Shown: piece by piece, positions 17,728-25,591 of the stretch
Position numbering within the stretch: the first letter of the stretch is position 1
How the letters are laid out: the number at the start of each line of letters is the position of its first letter
NCBI RefSeq assembly: GCF_000373585.1
Contig: NZ_KB891918.1
Coordinates: 154,124-218,123, forward strand
Reading direction: 5' to 3'
Source of the DNA: Streptomyces sp. MspMP-M5
Lineage (GTDB): Bacteria; Actinomycetota; Actinomycetes; Streptomycetales; Streptomycetaceae
DNA: 64,000 nt
The notes under the pieces: model-generated
The model's database searches: none
What the model saw: only the letters and a program-made list of their open reading frames with translations
What the model was told of the DNA's origin: nothing
Made by a program: the position numbers and the translations under genes

Positions 17728-18336
17728 TCACCACAGGCCCCAGCCCGCGCGCTCGGCGACGTCGGGGTTGGCCTGCACGTCCGGCGAGCAGTCGTAGCGG
17801 TGCGGCGCCCCGTCGTCCGGGCCGCCCAGCAGCGCGCCCCCGGTACGGCCCAGCGCGGCGCTCCGGCCGAAGGTGCACACCAGCTGCGCCAGCGCGAACG
17901 ACGGCAGGTCGTCCGGCTCGACGGACAGCCGCAGCGCCTCCGGCGCGTCCCCGGCCCGCGGCCCGTCCACCCGCAGCGCCCTGGGCACCGCGGTACTGAA
18001 CCCGGCCCGGGCCTCCTCGGCCGTCGGCGGCTTCTGCAGCTCGGCCAGCAGCGTCCGGGCGGCCGGCAGCCGGACCGCGGCCCCCGGCGTCCCCTGCGGC
18101 CGCCCCACCGCCCGCTCCACCGTGGCCAGCGACGAGCCGCACACCAGATACACCGTGGCCCGCTGCGCCGCCGAGGCGTCCGGCCTCGGCGCCTGGCAGC
18201 TCACCCGCGACGGCGCGTCGCCCGCGTCGACCGGGACGGACGTGCCGCGGATCCCGCAGCCCGCCGCGGCCAGCGCCAGGACGGCCACCGCCGCGGCGCG
18301 CCGCGCGGCGGACCGCGCCCGACCGCGGCGGATCAT
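17728..18336 (-). CDS. Lipoprotein coupled to AfsQ2
   Basis: A 202-residue exported lipoprotein: Arg-rich start, AVAVLALAAAGCG lipobox with the lipidated Cys near residue 26, then a mature domain with four further cysteines (SCQAP, VCGS, VCTF, YDCSP) that could form disulfides. Its ATG overlaps the afsQ2 stop by 4 nt (ATGA), so it is translationally coupled to the sensor kinase and matches the lipoprotein gene that accompanies afsQ1-afsQ2 in S. coelicolor (recalled, SCO4905). It may modulate sensing at the membrane; this is inferred from position only. A GerMN-like fold is possible but not demonstrable here. Confidence 0.8.
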   Translation of the reverse strand: MIRRGRARSAARRAAAVAVLALAAAGCGIRGTSVPVDAGDAPSRVSCQAPRPDASAAQRATVYLVCGSSLATVERAVGRPQGTPGAAVRLPAARTLLAELQKPPTAEEARAGFSTAVPRALRVDGPRAGDAPEALRLSVEPDDLPSFALAQLVCTFGRSAALGRTGGALLGGPDDGAPHRYDCSPDVQANPDVAERAGWGLW

Positions 18337-20024
18337 CGCCGGCCCTCCGCGCCCTCGTCCCCGGGCCGCTCGCCGCCTGTGGACGGCCCGTCGCCGTCGG
18401 CCAGCCGGGAGGCGTCCCGCGGCAGGCGCAGGGTGAACACCGCGCCGCCCTCGGGGTCGTTGGCGGCGCTGATCCGGCCGCCGTGGATGTGCGCGTTCTC
18501 CTGCGCGATCGACAGGCCCAGGCCGCTGCCCTCGGAGCGCGGCCGGGACGCGCTCGCCTTGTAGAAGCGGTCGAAGACGTGCGGCAGCACCTCCTCGGGG
18601 ATGCCGGGGCCGTGGTCCCGCACCCGGATCACCAGCTCGCCGCCGGCCGGTGCCCCGGCCGCGGACTCGTCCGGCGACCCGGCCCCGGCCTCCTCGGGCG
18701 CGCCCTCCGTCGGCTCCGTGCGGACCGACACCCGCACCGGCGAACCGCCGTGCTTGAGGGCGTTGCCGATCAGGTTCGCCAGGATCACGTCCAGCCGGCG
18801 CGGGTCCAGACGGGCCATCGTGCCGCGGTCGGCGTCCAGCTCCACCGCGTCCAGCCACGCCCGGGCGTCGATGCAGGCGGTCACCTGGTCGGCCACGTCG
18901 ACGTCGTCCAGCACCAGCCGGGCCGTCCCCGCGTCGAAGCGGGTGACCTCCATGAGGTTCTCCACCAGGTCGTTCAGCCGCCGGGTCTCGCTGACCACCA
19001 GCTGCACGGCCGGCGCGATCATCGGGTCGAGGGAGTCCGCCTCCTCCTCCAGCACCTCGGTGACCGCGGTGATCGCCGTCAGCGGCGTCCGCAGCTCGTG
19101 CGACATGTCGGCGACGAACCGGCGGGACGCCGCCTCCCGCCCGCTCAGCTCCTCGACCCGCTGCTGGAGCTGCTCCGCGGCGCGGTTGAACGTGCGCGAC
19201 AGATCCGCCAGTTCGTCGCTGCCGGTCACCCGCAGCCGGGTGTCCAGCCGTCCCTCGCCCAGCTGCCGCGCCGCGAAACCGAGCCGCTGCACCGGCCGCA
19301 GCACGGTCGTCGCGGCGGCCTGCGCCAGCAGCGCCGAGCCGACCAGCGCCAGCGCGGTGGCGATCCCCAGCGACCAGCCCAGCGACGTCAGGTCCTGCCG
19401 CTCGGTGGACAGCGACTTCATCATGTAGCCGGTCGGCCCGCCGCCGATCACCTTCGCCCCGGCGACGAGGTACGGGACGTCCCCGACCTCCTTGCGCTGC
19501 CAGTACAGGTGGTGCGCGGCGTGGTTGTTCTCGTCGACCGGGCGCACCTGGTCGACGGCGTTGCGCAGCGACTGCGGGACCACCGCGAGCGTCAGCAGGT
19601 CCTTGTCGGTGGTGGCCGCGCACTCCTTGCCCTCGCGGTCCACGCCGATCAGCAGCACCGTGTAGTTCTGCGGACCGGCCGCCATCTGCCGTGCCGCGTC
19701 CTGGAGTTCGGCGCACCGCGGACGCAGCGGCAGCGTGCGGGTGTTGTCCTCCAGGGACTTGCGGAAGTCCTTCAGGGCGGCGTTCTGCGTACGGTCCAGG
19801 ACGGTGTTGCGGTTGAGCCAGTACGCGATCCCGGACGCCGAGACCGCCGCGGTCAGGGCCACCAGCGCGAACACCACGACCAGCCGCAGCCGCAGACTCG
19901 TCAGCCGCAGCAGACCCGCGGCCCGGCGCAGCAGCCGCACCAGCCGGCCGCCGACCGGCGTACCGCCCTGCCCCTGCCCGTGCTCCTCCCCGGTCCCGCC
20001 GCCCTGCGGGGTGCCTGCCGTCAC
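18333..20024 (-). CDS. afsQ2: Sensor histidine kinase AfsQ2
   Basis: Membrane sensor kinase of the AfsQ1-AfsQ2 system, which in S. coelicolor adjusts antibiotic production and nitrogen metabolism on glutamate-based media. The 563 residues contain TM1 (VVVFALVALTAAVSASGIAY, 50-69), an extracellular sensor region (70-210) with two Cys, TM2 (about 216-236), HAMP to about 290, the phosphoacceptor MSHELRTPL with His309, NLIGNALKHGG (N box), and DHGPGIP and GSGLGLSIA (G boxes). A Pro/Ala/Glu insertion of about 30 residues splits the ATPase domain between the N and G1 boxes. The GTG start overlaps the afsQ1 stop by 4 nt. Confidence 0.95.
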   Translation of the reverse strand: MTAGTPQGGGTGEEHGQGQGGTPVGGRLVRLLRRAAGLLRLTSLRLRLVVVFALVALTAAVSASGIAYWLNRNTVLDRTQNAALKDFRKSLEDNTRTLPLRPRCAELQDAARQMAAGPQNYTVLLIGVDREGKECAATTDKDLLTLAVVPQSLRNAVDQVRPVDENNHAAHHLYWQRKEVGDVPYLVAGAKVIGGGPTGYMMKSLSTERQDLTSLGWSLGIATALALVGSALLAQAAATTVLRPVQRLGFAARQLGEGRLDTRLRVTGSDELADLSRTFNRAAEQLQQRVEELSGREAASRRFVADMSHELRTPLTAITAVTEVLEEEADSLDPMIAPAVQLVVSETRRLNDLVENLMEVTRFDAGTARLVLDDVDVADQVTACIDARAWLDAVELDADRGTMARLDPRRLDVILANLIGNALKHGGSPVRVSVRTEPTEGAPEEAGAGSPDESAAGAPAGGELVIRVRDHGPGIPEEVLPHVFDRFYKASASRPRSEGSGLGLSIAQENAHIHGGRISAANDPEGGAVFTLRLPRDASRLADGDGPSTGGERPGDEGAEGRR

Positions 20025-20698
20025 TGGGGCGCGTCCAGTCGGTAGCCGACGCCGCGGACCGTACGGATCAGCGTCGGCGAGGACGGCACGTCCTCCACCT
20101 TCGCGCGCAGCCGCTGCACACAGGCGTCCACCAGCCGCGAGTCACCGAGGTAGTCGTGCTCCCACACCAGCCGCAGCAGCTGCTGCCGGGACAGCGCCTG
20201 ACCGGGCCGCCGGCTCAGCTCCAGCAGCAACCGCAGCTCGGTCGGGGTCAGTTGCAGATCCTTGCCGTCCTTGGTGACGGTCATCGCCGACCGGTCGATC
20301 ATCAGCGAGCCGAACGTCGCCGAATCGCTGGACTCCCGCTCCCCGCGCCGCAGCACCGCCCGGATCCGGGCGTCCAGCACCCGGCCCTGCACCGGCTTGA
20401 CGACATAGTCGTCCGCACCGGACTCCAGCCCCACCACCACGTCGATGTCGTCGCTGCGCGCGGTGAGCAGGATGATCGGCAGCTGGTCCGTCCGGCGGAT
20501 CCGCCGGCACACCTCGAAACCGTCGATACCCGGCAGCATGACGTCCAGCACGATCAGGTCCGGCCGCTGCTCGCGCAGCAGCTTCAGGCCGTCCTCGCCC
20601 GTCGCCGCGGTCATCACACGGTGACCCTGGCGGGACAGCGAGAGTTCGAGGGCCGTGCGGATGGCGTCGTCGTCCTCGATCAGCAACAGGAAAGGCAC
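20021..20698 (-). CDS. afsQ1: Response regulator AfsQ1
   Basis: OmpR-type response regulator phosphorylated by AfsQ2. The receiver domain has the acidic pair in LLIEDDD, the phosphoacceptor in LIVLDVMLPG (Asp52 counting from the GTG at 20698), LLTA and the Lys of VVKPVQGR. The C-terminal winged HTH runs from about residue 125 (LTPTELRLLLELSRRPG, RLVDACVQRLRAKV, TVRGVGYRL). The GTG at 20698 gives 225 residues, the length I recall for S. coelicolor AfsQ1; an ATG at 20707 would add three. First gene of a coupled afsQ1-afsQ2-lipoprotein operon, divergent from sigQ, with an AfsQ1-type box in the shared promoter region. Confidence 0.95.
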   Translation of the reverse strand: MPFLLLIEDDDAIRTALELSLSRQGHRVMTAATGEDGLKLLREQRPDLIVLDVMLPGIDGFEVCRRIRRTDQLPIILLTARSDDIDVVVGLESGADDYVVKPVQGRVLDARIRAVLRRGERESSDSATFGSLMIDRSAMTVTKDGKDLQLTPTELRLLLELSRRPGQALSRQQLLRLVWEHDYLGDSRLVDACVQRLRAKVEDVPSSPTLIRTVRGVGYRLDAPQ

Positions 20699-20829
20699 GT
20701 CCGCCATTCTGGCGCATGGGACGCGGGGAGAACGACCGGTGGCCTCCGGGTGCCGCCACGTGCCGGGCCGGACGGGCTCGGACGGGCTCGGACCGGGTGA
20801 CGCAGCCACGCCGGACCGCCACAGGCCCT

Positions 20830-20845
20830 GTGACACGTCTGTGAC
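20830..20845. promoter_or_regulatory. AfsQ1 box between afsQ1 and sigQ
   Basis: GTGAC, six bases, GTGAC exactly fits the GTnAC-n6-GTnAC direct repeat known for AfsQ1. It lies 131 nt upstream of afsQ1 and 129 nt upstream of sigQ, so it could serve both directions, as in S. coelicolor. Confidence 0.8.
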
Positions 20846-20974
20846 AGACGACGGACAACGCGATGAAACTGGCTTGGCAGTCTTTTGGTCAGCCGGGAGA
20901 GATCAACACCGCCGAGGCGGGATCCCGACCGGGACACACCGAACGAACTGGCTCGACCGACGGGGGGCAGCGCG

Positions 20975-21754
20975 ATGAACACTCTGCACGGCACGACTTC
21001 CGGCGCAGTCGTCACGCGCCTCCACGACATCGGGCGCGAGAAGTCCGGCGCTGCGGGAGGGCGGGGGTGCTCCCGCGGCACCGGGCGTCAGCGGCCGCCC
21101 TACATGGTGGCCGTTGACGCGGTGGTGGTGCCCAAGGGGCCCAACGGGGGAAACGGGGGCCAGGAGAGCGCCGACGGGGGAGCGGAGTACAGGGAGACGG
21201 GGGACCGGCGCACCGCGACGGAGGCGGCCGAGGCCGAAGCGGCCTTCACCGCCTACGTCCAGGAGCGCCGCGCCTCCCTGTACGCCACCGCCTACCACCT
21301 GACCGGTGACCGCTACGAGGCCGAGGACCTGCTCCAGAGCGCACTGTTCTCGACCTACCGGGCCTGGGACCGGATCAGCGACAAGGCCGCGCTCGGCGGC
21401 TATCTGCGCCGCACCATGACGAACCTGCACATCAGCGCCTGGCGCCGGCGCAGGCTCAACGAGTACCCGACCGAGGAACTGCCCGAGACCGCCGCCGACG
21501 CGGACGCCATGCGCGGCACCGAGCTGCGCGCCGTCCTGTGGCAGGCGCTGGCCCGGCTGCCCGAGACGCAGCGCACCATGCTGGTGCTGCGCTACTACGA
21601 GGGCCGTACGGACCCGGAGATCGCGGACATCCTCAACATCAGTGTCGGCACGGTGAAGTCCAGCATCTGGCGCTCGCTGCGCCGACTGCGCGAGGACGAG
21701 GTCCTCAGCTTCGGCCGTGACGAGGAGGAGTCCTTCGGCGCACTGGTCGCCTGA
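20975..21754 (+). CDS. sigQ: ECF RNA polymerase sigma factor SigQ
   Basis: ECF-type sigma factor divergent from afsQ1; in S. coelicolor it counteracts AfsQ1-dependent antibiotic activation. About 259 residues: an unusual, poorly structured N-terminal extension of about 85 residues rich in Gly and Arg, then region 2 (FTAYVQERRASLYATAYHL, with DLLQSALFSTYRAWDRI) and region 4 (LARLPETQRTMLVLRYYEG, then NISVGTVKSSIWRSLRRLR). It is a SigE-group (SigE70) ECF by sequence. The ATG at 20975 follows a G-rich ribosome site. No anti-sigma gene is adjacent, so control is probably transcriptional through the AfsQ1 box. Confidence 0.9.
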   Translation: MNTLHGTTSGAVVTRLHDIGREKSGAAGGRGCSRGTGRQRPPYMVAVDAVVVPKGPNGGNGGQESADGGAEYRETGDRRTATEAAEAEAAFTAYVQERRASLYATAYHLTGDRYEAEDLLQSALFSTYRAWDRISDKAALGGYLRRTMTNLHISAWRRRRLNEYPTEELPETAADADAMRGTELRAVLWQALARLPETQRTMLVLRYYEGRTDPEIADILNISVGTVKSSIWRSLRRLREDEVLSFGRDEEESFGALVA

Positions 21755-21755
21755 G

Positions 21756-21890
21756 GACGGGAGTAAACGGGGGAGCAAGGCCCGAGGGGGATCCGGGGGG
21801 AGAGCCCGAGGGGGGTACGGGGAACACGGGGGCAAACGGGGGAACACGGGGAAGCGAGCGGGTTCGGGCGGCCGGGGGGTCTGTCCGAGC
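21756..21890 (+). repeat. G-run tract downstream of sigQ
   Basis: About nine runs of four to six G occur on the + strand within 135 bp, several in the repeated context AC-G(4-5)-aacacg or similar, immediately after the sigQ stop and before the convergent uridine kinase gene. The + strand, and therefore the sigQ 3' UTR, could fold into G-quadruplexes. Confidence 0.6.
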
Positions 21891-21927
21891 CCGCTCGTCC
21901 GTGTGCGGCACCGGGCCGGGCCGGGGC

Positions 21928-22581
21928 TCAGGACCGCACCGCGGCCCCCGCCAGTCCCGCCGTCCGTGCCGTCGCTATCCGGTCCAGCGCCTCCGGCCGC
22001 GCGCACGGATGGGCGCCCAGCGCGGTGAGCCGGGCCACGATCGTCCGCTCGTCGCGCAGCAGCCGCAGACCCCGCCGCACCAGATACACCGCCGGTTTGC
22101 GGCCCTCCCGCAGGTCCCGCGCCAGCCGCCGCCGGAAGGTGGTGGTGGGCCGCCCGCGCAGGCACAGCGCGTCCGCCAGCAGACCCGCCTCCCGGCACCG
22201 CCCGATGACGTCGGCGGCGAAGACGCCCTCCGCGATGAACAGCGGCGCCCCGTCGAGCGCCAGCTCCGCGGCGCCGGTCCGGGCACTGGCCGCGATGTCG
22301 TACGACGGCACCGTGGTCCGCCCCGCGCGGCACAGCTCCTCGATGGCCGCGACCGCGGCGTCCGCGTCCCAGGAGAGCGGCGAGTCCCAGTCCGCGCCGC
22401 CGCCGTCGGGCAGTTGGGGCAGCGACGGGTCCGTGCCGTCCTTGTAGAAGTCGTCGAGATTGAGGACCGGCAGGCCGGTGACGGCGGCCAGGGAGGTCTT
22501 CCCGGAGCCGGACGGGCCCGTCAGCAGGAGGACGCGGGCGGGCGAGGACGGCCGGGCGGGCGAATGGGAGTTCACGGGCAC
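21928..22581 (-). CDS. udk: Uridine kinase family protein
   Basis: P-loop kinase expected to phosphorylate uridine or cytidine in pyrimidine salvage. The 217 residues contain Walker A GPSGSGKTSL near residue 22, LNLDDFYKDGTDPSLPQLPDG near 40 (uridine-kinase-like substrate region with DDFYK), PSYDI near 92, and FIAEGVFAADV near 114. The C-terminal RRRLARDLREGRKP forms the lid. The start is GTG at 22581, with GTG at 22575 equally possible. It converges on sigQ and belongs functionally with the nucleoside genes of the window, but no copy of the shared palindrome lies in front of it. Confidence 0.85.
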   Translation of the reverse strand: MPVNSHSPARPSSPARVLLLTGPSGSGKTSLAAVTGLPVLNLDDFYKDGTDPSLPQLPDGGGADWDSPLSWDADAAVAAIEELCRAGRTTVPSYDIAASARTGAAELALDGAPLFIAEGVFAADVIGRCREAGLLADALCLRGRPTTTFRRRLARDLREGRKPAVYLVRRGLRLLRDERTIVARLTALGAHPCARPEALDRIATARTAGLAGAAVRS

Positions 22582-22757
22582 TCATTGTCGGGCATTGCGC
22601 CGTGGGAGGTACCCCTGGCGCGCGAGGTGGAACCCCCGCCACCGCTCAACTACTCTACGCAGTCGAACGATTACCCAGATGGACGGAATCCGGCCCGCGC
22701 GGCCGGTGGCGCACCCGCGCATCCGCTCCGCTCCCGAACCACAGGCAGGTGGCACAG

Positions 22758-23174
22758 ATGCCCTCCCACGCACGTCCCAGGCCCAGCCGCGTCCCCCGCG
22801 GTCTGCTGCGCGCCGGGCTGGTGATCTCCGCGGCCGGCGCCGCACTCTCGGGCGGTGCGGCGGCGGCGAGCGCGGCCGCCCCCGTGCCGGCCGGCACGGC
22901 CAAGGAGAAGCCCGCGGCGGACGACGGCGTCGTGGGCCAGGCGCTGGCCCGCGCGATGACGGACTCCACGGGCCGCGGCCTGGCCCCCGTCAAGAACCTC
23001 AAGCTGGACCCGATGTCGCACACCGGCGTCGATCCGCTGGACAACGGCGTCGGCACCCAGGTCGCCGACTTCAAGTCGGTGAGCACCAAGCAGGTCACGG
23101 ACCCGGTCACCAAGGGCGGTTCGCTGCGGACCCTGCCGGTGACCGGCACCGCGATGCGGGTACTGCCCGGCTGA
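22758..23174 (+). CDS. Secreted protein of unknown function
   Basis: An Arg-rich N-terminus (RPRPSRVPRGLLRAG) precedes a hydrophobic, Ala/Gly-rich signal sequence ending in AAAASAAAPVPA, so cleavage near residue 40 is likely. The mature part of about 98 residues has GVVGQALARAMTDSTG and LKLDPMSHTGVDPLDNGVGTQVADF, with no Cys and no transmembrane or anchor segment. I recognise the type as a small Streptomyces secreted protein but not a function. The ATG at 22758 is chosen because the signal peptide starts there; the frame runs further upstream without similarity. It is divergent from udk. Confidence 0.7.
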   Translation: MPSHARPRPSRVPRGLLRAGLVISAAGAALSGGAAAASAAAPVPAGTAKEKPAADDGVVGQALARAMTDSTGRGLAPVKNLKLDPMSHTGVDPLDNGVGTQVADFKSVSTKQVTDPVTKGGSLRTLPVTGTAMRVLPG

Positions 23175-23203
23175 CGGACCGCCGCCGCCCCGTTGGACGC
23201 ACG

Positions 23204-23243
23204 ACGGCGCGGGACCCGCCCCGAGGGCGAGGTCCCGCGCCGT
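23204..23243. terminator. Bidirectional terminator, secreted protein / aldehyde dehydrogenase operon
   Basis: Thirteen-base perfect arms (ACGGCGCGGGACC and its complement) with a 14-nt loop lie between the secreted-protein gene and the convergent deoC operon. Confidence 0.8.
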
Positions 23244-23278
23244 TCGTCCTGCCGGCCCGGACGGGGGCCGGCAGGACG

Positions 23279-24166
23279 TCAGACCCCCATCGGGTGCCAG
23301 ACCGTCTTGGTCTCCAGGAAGGCCAGCAGCCGGTCGGTGCCCGGGTCGGCGGACCAGTCGGCAGCCCGTGGGCGCAGCACCCGCTTGAGGTTGTCGGCCG
23401 CCGCGGTCTCCAGCTCCTTCGCCAGGTCGGCGCCGGCGCCCGTCAGGTCCAGGGCGTTGACGTCCTGGTGGGCGGCGAGCGGCGCGCCGAGCTCCGCCGT
23501 ACGGCCGGAGAGGAGGTTGACCACCCCGCCCGGCAGGTCCGAGGTGGCCAGCACCTCGGCCAGCGACAGCGCCGGCAGCGGGGCCCGCTCGGACGCCACG
23601 ACCACCGCCGTGTTGCCGGTGACGATCACCGGGGCGAGCACCGAGACCAGGCCCAGGAACGACGACTCCTGGGGCGCCAGCACGGCCACCACGCCGGTCG
23701 GCTCGGGCGCGGAGAGGTTGAAGTACGGGCCCGCGACCGGGTTCGACGACCCGGCGATCTGGGCGACCTTGTCGGACCAGCCCGCGTACCAGACCCAGCG
23801 GTCGATCGCCGCGTCCACCTGCGCCGCGGCCTTGGCCTTCGACAGCCCCTCGGCGTCCGCCACCTCGGCGGCGAACTGCTCCCGGCGGCCCTCCAGCATC
23901 TCCGCGACGCGGTAGAGGATCTGCCCGCGGTTGTACGCCGTGGCGCCCGACCAGCCGCCGAACGCCTTGCGGGCGGCGACCACCGCGTCCCGCGCGTCCT
24001 TGCGGGAGGCCAGCGGGGCGTTGGCCAGCCACCGGCCGTTCTTTCCCGCCGCGTCAGCGGCTGATGTTGCTGTGGTCACTGCGTACACCCGGCCGCTCTC
24101 GGAACGCGGGAACTTCCCGCCCACGTACAGCTTGTAGGTCTTGAGAACGCTCAAACGATCAGACAC
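23279..24166 (-). CDS. Truncated aldehyde-dehydrogenase-family protein without catalytic Cys
   Basis: The 295 residues cover only the N-terminal NAD-binding part of an aldehyde dehydrogenase. KLYVGGKFPRSESGRVY, FGGWSGATAYNRGQILYRVAEML and GPYFNLSAPEPTGVVAVLAP align with the normal enzyme encoded upstream, but the protein ends near PRAADWSADPGTDRLLAFLETKTVWHPMGV without the catalytic Cys or the C-terminal domain. The reading frame is intact and ends at a natural stop before a strong terminator, so it looks like a maintained short paralogue rather than decay. Its GTG start overlaps the full-length gene by 8 nt. A scaffold, regulatory or hetero-oligomer role is possible (inference). Confidence 0.8.
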   Translation of the reverse strand: MSDRLSVLKTYKLYVGGKFPRSESGRVYAVTTATSAADAAGKNGRWLANAPLASRKDARDAVVAARKAFGGWSGATAYNRGQILYRVAEMLEGRREQFAAEVADAEGLSKAKAAAQVDAAIDRWVWYAGWSDKVAQIAGSSNPVAGPYFNLSAPEPTGVVAVLAPQESSFLGLVSVLAPVIVTGNTAVVVASERAPLPALSLAEVLATSDLPGGVVNLLSGRTAELGAPLAAHQDVNALDLTGAGADLAKELETAAADNLKRVLRPRAADWSADPGTDRLLAFLETKTVWHPMGV

Positions 24167-25589
24167 TGAGGTACGCCTCCAGACCGTGCCGGCCGCCCTC
24201 GCGACCGAAGCCCGACTCCTTGTAACCGCCGAACGGCGAGGCCGGGTCGAACTTGTTGAACGTGTTGGACCAGATGACGCCCGCGCGCAGCTGGTTCGCC
24301 ATCCACAGCATCCGGGAGCCCTTCTCCGTCCAGATGCCCGCCGACAGGCCGTACGGCGTGTTGTTGGCCTTGGCCACCGCCTCCTCCGGCGTGCGGAAGG
24401 TCAGCACCGACAGCACCGGGCCGAAGATCTCCTCGCGGGCGATCCGGTGCGCCTGGGTGACGCCGGTGAACAGCGTCGGGGCGAACCAGTAGCCGGAGCC
24501 CGGCAGTTCACAGGCCGGGGACCAGCGCTCGGCGCCCTCGGCCTCGCCCGCCGCGGTCAGCTCGGTGATCCGGGACAGCTGCTCGGCGGAGTTGATCGCG
24601 CCGATGTCGGTGTTCTTGTCCAGCGGGTCGCCGACCCGCAGGGTCGCCATCCGGCGCTTGAGCGCGTCCAGCAGCTCGTCCTGGACCGACTCCTGGACCA
24701 GCAGCCGGGAGCCCGCGCAGCACACGTGCCCCTGGTTGAAGAAGATCCCGTTGACGATGCCCTCGACGGCCTGGTCGATCGGCGCATCGTCGAAGACGAT
24801 GTTGGCCGCCTTGCCGCCCAGTTCGAGGGTGAGCTTCTTGTCCGTACCGGCGACCGTGCGGGCGATCGCCTTGCCCACCTCGGTGGAGCCGGTGAAGGCG
24901 ACCTTGTCGATGCCGGGGTGGGCCACCAGCGCCGCGCCGGTCGAGCCGTCACCGGTGACGATGTTGACGACGCCCTTGGGGAGCCCGGCCTGGCGGCAGA
25001 TGTCCGCGAAGAAGAGGGCCGACAGCGGCGTGGTCTCCGCCGGCTTCAGCACGACGGTGTTGCCGCAGGCCAGCGCCGGGGCGACCTTCCACGCCAGCAT
25101 CAGCAGCGGGAAGTTCCAGGGGATGACCTGGCCGGCGACGCCCAGCGGCTTCGGGTCCGGACCGAAGCCCGCGTGGCCGAGCTTGTCCGCCCAGCCCGCG
25201 TAGTAGAAGAAGTGCGCGGCCACCAGCGGCAGGTCGGCGTCCCGCGACTCGCGGATCGGCTTGCCGTTGTCCAGCGTCTCCAGGACGGCCAGCTCGCGCG
25301 AGCGCTCCTGGATGATCCGGGCGATCCGGAAGAGGTACTTGGCGCGCTCGGCGCCGGGCAGCGCCGACCACTTCTCGAACGCCTTGCGGGCGGCCTGCAC
25401 GGCCCGGTCGACGTCCTCTTCGGTGCCCTGGGTGTACTCGGCCAGCACCTCCTCGGTGGCCGGCGAGACGGTCTTGCGCAGACCGCCGCCCGCGCCGTCG
25501 GCGAACTCGCCGTCGATGAAGAGCCCGTAGGAGGGCGCGAGGTCCACGACGGAGCGCGACTCCGGCGCCGGTGCGTAGTCAAAGGTCAT
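24159..25589 (-). CDS. NAD(P)-dependent aldehyde dehydrogenase
   Basis: Full-length 476-residue aldehyde dehydrogenase. Motifs: GLFIDGEFAD near the N-terminus, PWNFPLLMLAWKVAPALACGNTVVLKPAE, FTGSTEVGKAI, LELGGKAANIV with the general-base Glu, NQGHVCCAGSRLLVQ with the catalytic Cys, and EEIFGPVL. The second gene of the deoC operon, its ATG lies just 2 nt after the deoC stop. DeoC releases acetaldehyde, so oxidation of acetaldehyde to acetate is the most economical role (inference from context). The short catalytic-Cys-less paralogue follows with an overlapping start. Confidence 0.92.
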   Translation of the reverse strand: MTFDYAPAPESRSVVDLAPSYGLFIDGEFADGAGGGLRKTVSPATEEVLAEYTQGTEEDVDRAVQAARKAFEKWSALPGAERAKYLFRIARIIQERSRELAVLETLDNGKPIRESRDADLPLVAAHFFYYAGWADKLGHAGFGPDPKPLGVAGQVIPWNFPLLMLAWKVAPALACGNTVVLKPAETTPLSALFFADICRQAGLPKGVVNIVTGDGSTGAALVAHPGIDKVAFTGSTEVGKAIARTVAGTDKKLTLELGGKAANIVFDDAPIDQAVEGIVNGIFFNQGHVCCAGSRLLVQESVQDELLDALKRRMATLRVGDPLDKNTDIGAINSAEQLSRITELTAAGEAEGAERWSPACELPGSGYWFAPTLFTGVTQAHRIAREEIFGPVLSVLTFRTPEEAVAKANNTPYGLSAGIWTEKGSRMLWMANQLRAGVIWSNTFNKFDPASPFGGYKESGFGREGGRHGLEAYLSV

Positions 25590-25591
25590 GG

